Part shown: positions 1-11,773 of the stretch, in pieces
How the letters are laid out: the number at the start of each line of letters is the position of its first letter
Position numbering within the stretch: the first letter of the stretch is position 1
Source: Cryptomeria japonica
Lineage: Eukaryota > Streptophyta > Pinopsida > Cupressales > Cupressaceae
Direction: 5' to 3'
Length of the DNA: 64,000 nt
NCBI RefSeq assembly: GCF_030272615.1
Contig: NC_081405.1
Span: 612,720,920-612,784,919, forward strand
The notes under the pieces: generated by a model
The model's database searches: none
What the model was told of the DNA's origin: nothing
What the model saw: only the letters and a program-made list of their open reading frames with translations
Translations under genes and position numbers: made by a program

Positions 1-120
1 TCAAACTCCATTAGAATCTCTTCATCATCCATATCTTTGCATTGTCTGGATTCATAACTGGTACTAGTTTCTTTTCCTTTTCTAGATGGTACATTAGATG
101 CTTTAAAGGCTGACTCAGTC

Positions 121-725
121 TTCTAAACACTGCCATCATAGCTATTCAACTCATATGAAGTTAACTTTGCAATGATAGAATTTAAGGATACCTTGGTTTT
201 ATCAATAGACCTCAGTTCCTGGATAGCAGCAACTCTGATTGCATAGATTGGTAACAATGATCTAAGGACTTTACTAACAATAGTGGTATCATCAATAGTT
301 CGACCAACACTTTTGATATCACCAACCACAGTCTTAATCCTAATGCCACATTGTTGAATGGTCTCACATTCAACCATCCTCATATCCTCAAATTTACCTC
401 TAAGGCTCTCTTCCTTAAATTTATTTACATGCTCATCACCACCATAGATGTTTTCTAGTGCATCCCATACATCCTTAGGTGTCTCCTTGTCTTGTACATC
501 AATAAACTCAATATCTGACAGACTGTTGATAAGGGCTTCCATGACTTGCCCATTTTCCTAGATCTCTCTCTTCTGATCATCAGTCAAAGTGCTAGTGGGA
601 GTCACATAGGCATTCTCAACATAGCTCCAGTGTTGAGCACCCATACTCTTTATGTAAATATTCATTATGTCCTTCCATATCTTAAAGTTATCTCTATTGA
701 ACTTAGGACCTTCCCTCTTCATCAT
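121..725 (-). pseudogene. Copia-1 gag, interrupted by stops
   Basis: The frame starts at ATG 725 (MMKREGPKFNRDNFKIW) and reads a UBN2-type Copia gag: DVWDALENIYGG, then the LRSLLPIY-like stretch. A TAG at 560-558, probably from CAG, breaks it near residue 56, and another TAG at 125-123 ends the longest stretch. The gag-like frame continues below that to the window edge. No zinc knuckle is reached. Confidence 0.82.
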
Positions 726-782
726 TACAGCAGGATCTTTTATTACAAGTGGTTAAGATTATATCACCGAGGACCTGGAGGA

Positions 783-794
783 GCTCTGATACCA
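783..794 (-). promoter_or_regulatory. Copia-1 primer-binding site
   Basis: The minus strand reads TGGTATCAGAGC, complementary to the 3' end of initiator tRNA-Met, two bases after the LTR end. This is where reverse transcription of most plant Copia elements is primed. Confidence 0.85.
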
Positions 795-796
795 AT

Positions 797-2238
797 TGAT
801 GAATAATGATGAACAGCAGATACCCTAGCCAGTACTGAGAGGGGGGGGTGAATCAGTACAGGTAAAAACTTTCTCAACAACTTATCAAGTTAAAGAAATA
901 CCAACTGGTTGCCACCATTACTGAACTTAACCACTCAGTTAAACACAATAAGACGTCAGACACCATAAACTGATAAGAATAAAACACTTAAAATATGATC
1001 AATACTTGATATCAGCTTCACCCATAAACATATGCATGTGGTATACTATAAATACCATAACCTATTGGCTCTGAATCCATAATCTTTCAACCAAATAATT
1101 CATAAACATCACATGAAAAATGCATAACACATAACACACAAATTTTTCACGTGGAAACCCAAATGGGAAAAACCACAGTGGGGATGAATGCCCACAAGCT
1201 TTTTTTTAAACTCTTTTGAAGCTCGCCCTATTAGGAGCCTAGTCTGCTTAAAGACTTTACAATAAGGTTCTGCTAGGAACCGATCTTGTTAGATATCACC
1301 CGGTTAAGGGATGGCTATATACTTTGTTAAAGGTTGAAACCCTGTTAAAGGTTACCTCGCTAGAGGATTTGAAGAACTTGATGATCTTGAGTCATTTGGT
1401 TATAGGTTTTACAATAAGCCTGTTAAAGCTACCTACTGAAGGGATTTTCCAACTGTTGAAATGATTAGAAGACAACAAGTAAAACTTCTGATTTGATAAC
1501 AGCACTACATGCCAAGGAAGATCCTTTTCATTTCCTCTACTCTGCAATCACACTCTGCAGTTTTCCTCTTACTGGTCTGGCAAGTAACTCATCACTCGAA
1601 TACACACACAAATTTTGCCAACAACTTTACAATAACAAACATCATCGACCTTATAGAAAACAGTCAAGTCGGTAGCATAAACCCTAAACCCTAAGCATCT
1701 TAAGTTTACAACACAGGCTGTCCAATCCTAACCGTCCAAACACATTGCATAGAGTATTACAATTTCAAACAGATCACAAGACAATATGCATCATTCATTC
1801 ATCACCTCACATGGGAATCAGTAACCCATCACGCTTTCTTCTCATACCACTAAGAAGAATGATCATTCCTGAGGTAGACTCCAAACGCAGTTGATCTTTT
1901 CATGCAAGATCCTCAAGGAAATCTTTCACGCGCACAAGGCAGATGTGGCACCTCGATCTCATTCACATCTCTTAGCTAACTCATCACACAGTATCATCGG
2001 TTGCATCGCACAAGCAAGATTGCCAAACTAATAACCCTAGAGCTGAGACTACAAACTGGTAGTCATACTTAGTGAAACCTTGACACCGGTTCACTACATC
2101 TCTTCATGCCTCTTCATACCAGTTCACCAACTTCTTTCAATCTGCATACCGGTTCAGTTACACTTATTGATATCAATTACAACATACATTATCATCATAT
2201 CAACATGTCGGTTCATCATATGCCAATGATATCCAACA
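797..2238 (-). repeat. Copia-1 5' LTR (1,442 bp)
   Basis: On the minus strand it starts TGTTGG and ends ATCA, the canonical TG...CA form. Its end abuts a tRNA-Met-type primer-binding site. A G-run at 841-849 matches the C-rich stretch often found near the ends of such LTRs, and a related stretch occurs at 7,379-7,384. Its partner LTR is outside the window. Confidence 0.82.
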
Positions 2239-2243
2239 CTTCA

Positions 2244-3420
2244 TACTTTGGATTATCCTCATGACATGGAGTATGAGTTTGGATATGTATGGGGGCTTCT
2301 TGGATGGAGTCCATGTTTTGGCATCATAGGGATGAATTTTGAAGTGGACTCTCTAGAGTGGGTTTTATTGGAAGTGGAGTGCATGGTGACATTAGTTCTC
2401 AGATTTTTGAATCATGGGAGGGATTTCTATCAAGAATTAGATTATCTTGGATTTCTATTGTGGATAGCCCTTGAGGGTAGTCTCAAAAGGTGTCATCGTG
2501 GGAATATTCAATGTTTTATGGAGATGGTGGGGATTGTTGTTGTAAAGATTTAGGGGATGAAGGAATGGTGGGAAAATGGAGGCTACGTGTGGTACAATTT
2601 CTTTATGGGAGGTAGATATGGGATTGGTTTTCTTGTTTTTGGGTGATCCATTGATAGACATAGGTATATGATTTTGATCATTCTTGGAAATAGTGTCTTG
2701 ACATAAGATAATTACTCATTAAGTGAAATATTAAGATGTTCCTCAGTAGTAATGTCACCTTGTTTGATAGGGTCCTGAATGAGGTTTTTCAATCTTGAGC
2801 AATCAAAATTTTTATGTCCTTTGTTTCGATGATATTCACAAAACTTAGAATCCTTCCACCATGTGGATTTAATCTTAGGTTCAAAAGGTATAGCCTTAGG
2901 TAATGTGATAAGTTTATTGGCAACAAGTTTTTGCAAGGCTAATTCCATTGTCTTTCTTAGAGCTGTAAAATTTATATGTGATTGATTAGTTGGTTTTGAC
3001 ACTGTCCTTTGGGTATTGACTTGGTTGTTTGAAGTGCTAGGTGTGCATATATATTGTTGATTGGGTAGAATGTTTTTTGGGGGGATGTAGTTTTGATGTG
3101 TGACTTGGGGGTTTGGCCTAGATGCTTTAACTTCCATAACCTTTTTTTCAAACCAATCCATGATGTTTGGGTTTAGGTCGTATGTGTTTGTGGACAAGGT
3201 CTTTTTTTGAGGTATGCAGTTTTGGTACAAGTTCTTAAACATGTGTACATGTTCCAGACTAATATGATTGTTAGTTCTCATATGATCTTTCAATTGGAGG
3301 GATATTTTTTTTGCCTTCCCTATAAAATATGTAATGCCAATCCATTATTTTTGTTTGTATATTTTGTGACCTTGTTTCAACTATATAAGACCTAATTATA
3401 TTGTTTTTTAATTTTATTGG
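2244..3420 (-). pseudogene. Ty3/gypsy gag remnant
   Basis: An open stretch of 193 residues (3,293-2,712) ends in FCEYHRNKGHKNFDCSRLKN, a zinc-knuckle-like motif of the C-x2-H type seen in gypsy gag proteins with a WWKDSKFCEYH context. Sequence in the same style continues with stops to about 2,450. No LTR, protease or polymerase is visible. Copia-1 inserted at 2,238/2,239 probably cut it off from the rest. Confidence 0.65.
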
Positions 3421-3784
3421 TTTTTTTATTTTAATTTTTGTCTTTTGATTTTTATATTTTGATTTTTATTTATATTTTGGATTAAATATGAAAATACACA
3501 AGAAAGAAATGTAAAAGAAAAAATCCTATGGCTTCATTTGGATGATGTGTCCCCTTTTGGTTTCAAGTGGGGAAGGTGATCTAAACTTTGAGAAACAGAA
3601 ATAACTAACGTATGCTCTGATTTAGGTCCTCTCTTGTGTGATTTTACTAGAATGTTGGGCAAATTGAACTCACAACACACACACACACACACACTTGATG
3701 TTAACATGTATAAATGACATTTTAGACCTTTGAGATGGATTGTAACCCAAGTTAAAAACTGTGGTGTTGTTCTCTAGCCTAAAT
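3421..3784. other. AT-rich stretch with a CA microsatellite, unassigned
   Basis: T-rich sequence (3,400-3,480), then unrecognised DNA containing a run of about ten AC units at 3,674-3,694. No gene seen. It lies between the gypsy remnant and the left end of Copia-2. Confidence 0.6.
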
Positions 3785-3959
3785 AAAAGAAAAATTGGAT
3801 GCTTTTGAGAAGTTTAAGAATTCTAAGTAATGGTAGAAAATGAAACCAGTAGAAAAATAAAATATTTGACATCAAATAGAGGTGGAGAACTTACTTTTGA
3901 CAAATATGAAGAATATTATGCAAAGCATGGAATTTAGAGACAGTACTCAACTCCTAGAA
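3785..3959 (+). pseudogene. Copia-2 integrase, left fragment
   Basis: Degenerate match to the integrase core: a KLDAFEKFK-like start, RGGELTFDKYEEYYAKHGI, then RQYSTPR. Frameshifts and a TAG break it. The second catalytic Asp region (usually SDNGGE) is damaged. It stops exactly at the Copia-3 insertion. Confidence 0.75.
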
Positions 3960-4063
3960 TGGTGAGAAACAAGGTGAAGAAAACTTGCAATATTAACTTT
4001 CTTATGTGAAAACAAATCTAAAAAATATTACCAAATCTAAAACTAAATCTAAAATAAACATTT
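3960..4063 (-). repeat. Copia-3 3' LTR, left portion
   Basis: Plus strand begins TGGTGAGAAACAAGG, matching TGTTGAGAAACAAGG at 18,461 with one change. It is cut at 4,063 by Copia-4. Confidence 0.85.
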
Positions 4064-4552
4064 TGTTGGTATGTGGCGAATGATCATGCAAGTACTGTAC
4101 AATTTTTGGGTAGACGTGTCGACCAGAAGGGTCGAAGTACTTGGGAGTTGAAGGCTCCTGGCAAAAAGAGCTCGCTGATTTTTTTCTCATACATGTATGA
4201 GAATATGAGTACGAGAATACATGTACAAGTATGAGAATATGAGTATGAGGGAAAGATTACGAGAATATTCCTTTAGGGTTAGGGTTGTTCTTTATTATCC
4301 AACTTTGTAAGTTGCCCTAAAATTGCATGTTTTAAGCGGCTGGAATGTATAAGGCATTGTAATGGTGTTTACCGATTTAATGGATAATAAAATAAGATTG
4401 GACGGATGTGTTTTATGGATGTAGCCCATCTTGGGTGAAGCACATTAAATCTCTGTGTAATTTTGTGTTGTGTTTTTCTTCATCTTTTGTGTATTTGAAT
4501 CTACATATAATTGTTAATTTGTACTTGCTCCATATCTACCTAAACCCTAACA
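4064..4552 (+). repeat. Copia-4 5' LTR (489 bp)
   Basis: Starts TGTTGGTATG, ends CCTAACA, and is followed by the primer-binding site at 4,555. It contains a degenerate TATGAGAATA-like minisatellite at about 4,186-4,268. Confidence 0.88.
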
Positions 4553-4554
4553 AT

Positions 4555-4567
4555 TGGTATCAGAGCC
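4555..4567 (+). promoter_or_regulatory. Copia-4 primer-binding site
   Basis: TGGTATCAGAGCC, complementary to initiator tRNA-Met, two bases after the LTR. Confidence 0.88.
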
Positions 4568-4593
4568 ATGTATTTCTGTAATTTGGTAGGGAC

Positions 4594-5396
4594 TTTCAGA
4601 TTTAAGTGGGAGCAATCAAAGAAAACAAATTCAAGATTGAGAAGTTTAACGGCCAGAATTATCAGCTATGGAAAATGCAGATGGAGGATTACTTGTATCA
4701 AAAGGATATGTGGCGGTCATTGGAAGAAAAGACAAAGAAACTGACCGCGATGTTAGATAAAGATTGGGATATTCTAGACAGAAAGGCACTAGGAACCATT
4801 CAATTGTGTCTTGCATAGTCTGTAGCATTCAATTTATCAAAAGCAACAACGACTGCAGAACTGATGTTGGCACTAGATAAATTGTATGATAAACCCTCAG
4901 CTTCAAATAAGGTATTTCTTATGAAGCATTTTCTTAATATGAAAATGAGTGGAGGAGGATCTATAGCAGATCATTTAAATGAATTTAATACAGTTACCAA
5001 AAAATTGACTTCTGTAAAAGTTAACTTTAATGAAGAGGTTAGGGCTCTCTTAATATTATGCTCTTTCTCTGAAAGTTGGAATAGCTTGTTTATGGTTGTA
5101 AGTAACTAAGTCTTTGGTACAAACACTTTAAAATTTGATGATGTTGTTGGTGTTATCCTAAGCGAGGAAATGAGACGGAAAAGCACAAGGGAGACTTCAA
5201 TATCATCGGGTATTTTTTTGAATGTAGAGAACAAGGGAAGATCAAAGAAATGAGGAAAAGACCCAGGAAATTGTGAGAATTCACAAGGGAAGTCAAAGAA
5301 AGGACGCTCTCAATCCATAGGAATAAATGAATACTGGTACTGCGGAAAGCCGGGACATTTAAAGAAAGATTGTTGGTCTCGGAAAAATAAACAAGG
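4594..5396 (+). pseudogene. Copia-4 gag, broken
   Basis: Two open pieces (4,606-4,818 and 4,864-5,109) give FKIEKFNGQNYQLWKMQMED, and DKLYDKPSASNKVFL with LMKHFLNMKMS. Stops at 4,816 and 5,107 interrupt them. The zinc knuckle at about 5,332-5,373 reads YWYCGKPGHLKKDC: the first Cys is Tyr (TAC for TGC). Confidence 0.85.
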
Positions 5397-5457
5397 TGAT
5401 GGAAATGAAGATGACAATAAGGAAGCTAATGTTGCAAGTAATACTTTACAAGATGCC

Positions 5458-7161
5458 TTGATTTTGTGTTTAGATAATGTTAATGATTTATGGGTTTTAG
5501 ATTCAAGGGCTTCATTTTATGCCACACCCCATAGAAAACATTTTCTAGATTATGTTCAAGGTGATTTTGGACAAGTATATTTGGGTGATGATGAGCCCTG
5601 TCAGATTGTTGGAAAAGGAAAGATAAAAATCAAGTTGCATAATGGAAATGATTGGGTGTTACAGGAGATAAGGAATGTTCATAGTTTAAGAAGAAATTTA
5701 ATTTCTGCAGGACAACTAGGAAGTGAAGGCTGCATAGTTACCTTTACAGAAAATATCTGGAAGGTCACTAAAGATTCATTAGTAGCAGCTAAAGGTTCAA
5801 AGGTAAGCACATTGTATTTGTGTACTAGTGATACTCATTCTACCTTAGCTGCTACAGAAAAATTTGTTGTAGGGACAACTACAATAGATGTTGCAAGGAT
5901 AGATTCAAGACTGTGGCGCCATAGACTTGGGAACATGAGTGAGAAAGGGATGCAAATACGTCACTCTAAAAATTTATTGCCAGGACTAAAGCGGATTGAT
6001 TTAGAGTTTTGTGAAAACTGTGTTCATGGTAAACAGGAAAGAGTCATATTTCTCAAGGTTGGGAAAGAGAAGAAGAGTGAGAAGTTAGAGCTTGTGCATT
6101 CAGATGTATGGGGACCGGCTCAGGTATTGTCTCTTGGTGGTGTTTGTTATCATGTTATTTTTATAGATGATGCAACCTGGAAAACATGGGTATATTTCTT
6201 AAAATAGAAATCCAATGTTTTTGAAACTTTTAAGAAATGGAAAGCTTTGGTTGGGAATGAGAGAGGAAATAAGTTAAAGTGCCTCAGATCTGATAATGGA
6301 GGTGAGTATTGCAGCAAAGCATTTGAAGATTACTATTCTTTCAATGGAATCCAAAGGCAGAAGACGGTTCTAAGAACCCCACAAGAAAATGGTGTGTCTG
6401 AAAGAATGAATAGGACTGTCATGGAGCGTGCAAGGAGCATGAGATTACATGTTGGACTACCCCTACATTTATGGGTAGATATTGTACATGTTGTTGTTTA
6501 TTTGATAAACAAAGGACCTTCAAATCCTTTGGATAGTAGCATTCTAGAGGAGGCATGGACTGGTAAAAAGGTAAATTATTCTTTTCTTAAAACCTTTGGT
6601 TGTGAAGCTTTTGTCCATGTTGATAAAGAAAATAGAACCAAGCTTGATACTAAATCTCAAAAATGTACCTTCATTGGATATCGAATGGATGAATTTGATT
6701 ATTGGTTATGGGATTTTGAAAATCAAAAAATAATAAGTAGAGATGTTATATTCAATGAGAAGGTCATCTATAAAGAACAGATGCAGGAAAAGAAGCATGA
6801 ACGGGTCAAAAGGGAACATGTGGTGCTAGATGAGATTCCTGAAAATAAAATTCCCTTGGTACTTGATGCTCAAAAACAACAAAATATCCCACAAACTCCT
6901 GCAAGTGTTAGACTTTCTATGAGATTAACTAGACCTCTTGAAAGATTTTCTCCTTCTTTGTATTCTATTTTATTAATTGATTCTGGTGAACCAGAAGGAT
7001 ATGGAGAAGCAATGCAGGTTGATGCCAAACAACAGTGGGAGATAGGCATGAAAGAGGAAATGGATTCTTTAATGAAGAATCAAACTTGGGACTTAGTCCC
7101 ATTACCTGTAGGAAAACGAGCCTTGCCAAATAAATGGGTTTATAGGCTGAAGGAGGATTAG
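5458..7161 (+). pseudogene. Copia-4 protease and integrase, start of RT
   Basis: The protease active site reads DSRAS in place of DSGAS. Integrase follows with an HH-CC-like zinc region (LWRHRLGNM, then CENCVHGK), HSDVWGP, RSDNGGEY and ENGVSERMNRT, so all three catalytic acids (D, D, E) are present. A TAG at 6,205-6,207 splits integrase into two open stretches. The second stretch runs into the first RT motif, TWDLVPLPVGKRALPNKWVY, and stops at 7,161 near the insert. Confidence 0.88.
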
Positions 7162-7353
7162 GCTGAAGTCTCTAACCAAGGGGATTAGGCTAATTAGAAG
7201 GGATTAGAAGAATCTAGAAGATGGGTTAATGAGCAAGTTGATTTTGTAGGAAAATGCAAGTGGGAGATATTTTAGGATTTTTACTTGGAATTAATTTATT
7301 TCAATTTATTGGTGCAACTTGCATTTAAATAGATATTTAAATAAATATTGGTT

Positions 7354-10300
7354 TGAAGGAACACAATGGACCACTAAGAGGGGGGTGAATCAATGGTAAT
7401 CAATTAAAAAAATTGACTCCTAAAAGATCTAAACTTTAACAACAATAATCATAAAGCAATGAGCAGAGACCTATCAAACACATGAGCACACACACATAAG
7501 AGGCAACCCATAACACAAGTGCATACGAAGATAACCCATAATGGGGAAAAACCTCAGTGAGAAATTTTACTGGAGTCTACTTCTCCAATCCATCCTCACA
7601 ATGAAATCACTGGTTACAACTTTTATGGGCACCAACCCAGAGGAGCACCAACCCCTAGCTTTAGGGAACCAACCCAAGGAGAACCAACCCCTACATTTTA
7701 TGAGCTTCTACTCAAAGGAGCACCTACCCCTTCTCTGAGCACCCACTAAGAGATTACAATGAATGAAGATTACAAATACAAGTTATATACCTTGTTGCAA
7801 ATGAGGTTTTGCAGTATCCTACTGATATGCTCTCTTCTTGATCTCTTCTTCTTTTTTCTTTGCTCATTGTCTTCTCCCTCTCTGATCTTAGATCTCTGCT
7901 CTCTACTCTTTGTTCTACTCTGCTTTCCTTTTGTTTCTCTTTTTAACTCTGCTAAACTTCTTGCTACCTCTAGTTGTCTCGGCTTTCTGCACTCTAATCA
8001 CTGGACTTTGTTGCTCTTTATCTCTGATCTTTGTTGCTTCCTCTTCTCTTCTCTTTTTCCAACTTCTCGCTGCCTCTCTTCATTTTCACTCTCTACGACA
8101 ACACTCTCACAACTGTCTGTTGTTGTTCACTTCTCTTTGTCTCTGCAGATAACTCTTTGTTCTTTGCTCACATCACTTCTCTTCCTCTGTCTTTCTTCCT
8201 TGGCTATAAACACTCTGGTTTTTGCTTCTCTCTCACTTGGTCTCTGCTACTTTCCTCAGGTTTACCTCTGCAACCACTACGTACCACTCTCTATTCTCTA
8301 ATATTTGGCTCACACAGTCACACTTACCGTGCACTACTCTTTCCTAGTCGCAAATCATTGTTCTCCTATGCTCTCCACTATTGCATTTGTCATTAACACC
8401 TGCACAAGGTTGGTCTAATCTTAACTCATCACAAATTAGACAAGATCTATTTTCCTCGTTATCATGCATCTGATCTACACATGTTTATATGTAGTATACA
8501 GATCGTCCATTCAGTCGGTTTGCATTCTCTCAGTTGGCAATTCAATTTCCAAGACTCGCCAATATGTATCATTCATAGACTTTGAACTTGAGCCATTGAT
8601 CTGATGGATTCAACTAGGAAGCCTTGATCTTAATCATCATTGTGGCGGTTCCACGTGCCACCTCATCATACACCTCAGCCCGAATGTTAGACCACTCTCT
8701 GTCATTTCTGTCACTTGTCCTCACAGCTCTTCCAACTCAGCTGCCTCATCTACTCCTATCGAATCACATCAAATTGCATCTACCTTCAGTCAGCTATGTA
8801 TCTTTCCACACAACCCTGCAAACTCAGTTGCTTCACCTACAACTATCTGATCTCATCACCTATCCGTAAGATTTGATTTCCTGCATGTTGGTCATCTCGA
8901 TCCGTGCACCTGTCTACTACTGGATTGCCATTAACGAAATCACCATCCTTTGTCGACCTCTGCATTGATTGGATCGACCAACTGCCTTATTCAGCATCCT
9001 AGCATACCTACTTGATCACTTGGGGTATGCATGTCTTCACATTTTCCATCCAGGTCACTCAGTCAAGACAGGTCAAATTCCATGTGGACAATCAGGCTGC
9101 ACAAATTAGTTGAACTCCATGTTGTGACTAACCTTCGTGTTATACACTCGGCAAACATGTTGCATGTATCAGGTTGACTTATTCTGATACAATTCCTTAA
9201 GCCTCTATCGGTATAGCTTTAACTGTCAGGCTGACATCTCATATCTACTCCGCCTTCACAACTTATCTTGATGACCTTGTGATGCCTTAGGTCCCTTTCA
9301 TCGGCATGGGTTACTCCGATGAAATCCTCACCTTTGATTTCACTTATCGCCATAAGCTATCCCGAAACACAATCCCCATGTTGACAAACCTTATTGACAT
9401 AAGTTACCCCCAAGTGAAGGACTTCAATCCAAATGACTGCATATTGGAATTACCATAACTATCGGCATAGGAAAAACATGCTAGATCGACATAACAAGTC
9501 ATTCTAATGACACACTATCAGTCTCTCTTTATCGACATAGGTATTCTAAAATCGCAACTCCAAAGACCGTCTCCATATCGGCATATGTTATTCCGATTAA
9601 ACAAGCTTCCACATAGATGACCTTGTGAATTCTTTGTTTATCGCTATGAGTTATGTCGATGATTATACCAAAAGTTCTTCTCTTCATTCTTCTTCAATTG
9701 GAATAGTTTGGTCTATCGGCATAGTGGGAATATGTCATTCCACCTTCAATAGCTATTCTGATATACATCCTCGGTCTCCTGGTTGGCATAGCTATTTTGA
9801 TAAACTAATATCGGAGTAGTTTGTTCTATTGGTATTACACAAAATTTCTACTCCGCCTATGTTCAGCTATTCCGATGTGTAGCACATACTTTGTATTGCG
9901 CATAGGATACTCCGATAGACAAAACACAACAGAAACTCCACACAACCTGATATTAGACTGACTTATGCCAGTAGAAATTTCGTCCACACGACTTGGTATA
10001 GGCCTAGTTATTCTAATCAAATCACTTGAGTACATATCACCTACACAACACTTGATCAGCTAAGTTATCCTGATATTGCTTGTCACACATATTTATCATA
10101 CCACAATGTGATCGGTATAACATAGTGGGGTCTTGTCGATATACATGATTAATTGTTTTCACAACCCCAGCTTGCTTCAAGACATCCAACAAGAACTTCA
10201 TAGACTTCATAGGCATTGTGGGAGTCTGCAACAACATTGTCATCTTGATCAACCTAGTCTATGTGATCTCTTCTACTACATATACAGCATGCAAGTTGAC

Positions 10301-10392
10301 CTGCCTGGGTGACATCAATGGCACTCTTCTGCAACTTCATCAGCCTTGCACACACACACATGTTGATATCAATGAAAACTTTAATGCCAACA
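7354..10392 (-). mobile_element. LTR-6: 3.04-kb solo LTR, TSD TGGTT
   Basis: TGGTT at 7,349-7,353 and 10,393-10,397 flank the piece exactly, and its ends are TG and CA. On the minus strand it begins TGTTGGCATTAAAG and ends GTTCCTTCA. The C-rich CACCCCCCTCTTAG stretch near the minus-strand 3' end recalls the Copia-1 LTR. No primer-binding site, polypurine tract or coding motif was found inside, so a solo LTR is favoured. The 180-codon hydrophobic open frame at 7,759-8,301 reflects CT-rich DNA. Confidence 0.8.
9204..10150. repeat. Array of degenerate hairpin-like repeats inside LTR-6
   Basis: About fifteen copies of a motif of the form ATCGGCATAG followed by TATTCCGAT, spaced irregularly by about 40-90 bases. 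Examples are near 9,206, 9,300, 9,461, 9,529, 9,574, 9,639, 9,713, 9,860, 9,900 and 10,109. ATCGG and CCGAT are complementary, so many copies could fold. Confidence 0.7.
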
Positions 10393-10647
10393 TGGTTTAT
10401 AATTTAAATGTGAAGAGGGTATTTAATTAAATGTGAAAATGGGATTTAATCAAATAAACAATTAAAAGTCAGAATATGGTTTAAATGAATTAAATCAAAT
10501 AAATTGAATAATTTATTTAATTAATAGGAGAAGAGGGTTAAGATGAATTAATTAAATATTAATTTAATTAATTCTTGATCGATGGTTAAATAATCAAATA
10601 AATGCTAAGTATTCATTTGATTAAGTGGACATATTTGGGTGTCTACA

Positions 10648-11640
10648 ATAGTTATATTATCATGTTACTTTATGTTGATGGCATGCTTGTTGTTGGGCCT
10701 AACATGCAGGATATAAATGAACTTAAACAGAAATTAGCAAAGTCATTTGTTATGAATAATTTGGGTGCAGCCAATCAAATATTGGGTATGAAGTTTTCAC
10801 GGGACAAGAAAAATAGAACATTAACTTTATCCCAAAGTGAGTATATCAAGAAGGTGTTGAAAAGATTTAACATGCAGAATGCAAAAGTAGTTAGTACACC
10901 TTTGGCTATTAATTTCAAACTGAATAAGGAAATGTGTCCAAAGACACATGAAGAGGTAAATAAAATGTCTAACACTATATTCATCAGCTATTTGTAGTCT
11001 GATGTATGCGATGGTATGCACACGGCCAGATATTGAACATACTGTGGGAGTTGTGAGTAGGTATATAAGAAATCCAGGAATGGAATGTTGGAATGTTGTC
11101 AAATGGATTATCAGGTATTTGAGAGGTACTACTAGCAAGGCATTATTTTTCAAAGGATAAAATGTTTCTCTATGAGGATATGTTGACTCTGATCTGGCAA
11201 GTGATATTGATACACAAAGGAGTACTTCAGGGTATGTTTTTAATGTAGCGGGAACTAGAGTTAGTTATATTTCTAGACTGCAAAAGGTTGTTGCACTTTC
11301 AACTACTGAAGCTGAGTATGTGGCTACTATTGAAGCTAGCAAGGAGATGATTTGGTTACAATGTTTTATGGAGGAATTGGGCTAGATGCAGGAGGATAGC
11401 CTATTGTACACTGATAGCTAGAGTGCTATTCATCTTGCAAATATTTTTGCTCTTCATTCAAGGACAAAACATAATTAACTTAGGTACCACTTCATCTGAT
11501 CTGTTTTGGAGGATGGCCAGTTACGACTTGAGAAGATTCACACAAGTGAAAATTCTATAGATATGTTAACAAAGGCAGTCACTCCATGAGAGAAGTTGAT
11601 TTCCTCATAAGATTATATTGGCCTTCTTGACTGACAATCA
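10648..11640 (+). pseudogene. Copia-4 RT catalytic part and RNase H
   Basis: Resumes at NSYIIMLLYVDGMLVVG. The catalytic box is YVDG instead of YVDD. Then come LGAANQILGMKFSRDKKNRT and, in broken frames, TTEAEYVATIEASKEMIWLQ and HSRTKH. About 130 residues of RT between 7,161 and this point are missing. Confidence 0.83.
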
Positions 11641-11675
11641 TTGATTTAAGGAACAACTGAGTCCAAGTGTTTTAT

Positions 11676-11773
11676 ATCCAGTGGGAGTTGCAAGTGTAGT
11701 AGTGTCATCTAGGATTAGTCTCCAAGTGGGAGATTGTTTGGTGTGGAGCCTGATCAATCTCCAAGTGGGAGAT
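11676..11773 (+). repeat. Repeated polypurine tracts before the Copia-4 3' LTR
   Basis: CAGTGGGAGTT (about 11,680), CAAGTGGGAGATTGTTTGG (11,723) and CAAGTGGGAGATTGTTGG (11,762) lie within 100 bases. Only the last abuts the LTR. The second includes the first bases of an LTR-like TGTTTGG. Confidence 0.7.

Larger units (their letters stand above)
1..2238 (-). mobile_element. Copia-1: 5' end of a minus-strand Copia retrotransposon, continuing beyond the left edge
   Basis: The 5' LTR is 797-2,238 and the primer-binding site lies just below it at 794-783. A broken gag follows down to position 1. The LTR begins TGTTGGATAT and ends TTCATCA on the minus strand. The rest of the element and its 3' LTR lie to the left of the window. 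The neighbour is a gypsy gag remnant that it may have split. Confidence 0.85.
7245..10647 (+). mobile_element. LTR-5: AT-rich LTR-like piece in Copia-4, itself split by LTR-6
   Basis: Begins TGTAGGAAAATG at 7,245 and ends GGGTGTCTACA at 10,647; TGTAG and CTACA are matching inverted ends typical of gypsy LTRs. Without LTR-6 it is only about 360 bases of AAATTAATTTA-type sequence. No target duplication was found, so the borders are provisional. Positions 7,162-7,244 are unassigned. Confidence 0.5.

Noticed and set aside
2248-2553. 101-codon plus-strand open frame
   Set aside because: No family resemblance; it is opposite the tail of the gypsy gag remnant, whose minus-strand frame explains the composition.
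7759-8301. 180-codon hydrophobic, Leu/Ser/Phe-rich open frame that could look like a membrane protein
   Set aside because: It lies in CT-rich DNA of LTR-6, overlaps other long frames in the same biased sequence and has no family resemblance.
9204-10150. Repeated ATCGG-CCGAT units considered as a CRISPR-like or tRNA-like array
   Set aside because: Spacing is irregular, copies are degenerate and they lie within a solo LTR; no tRNA fold is apparent.
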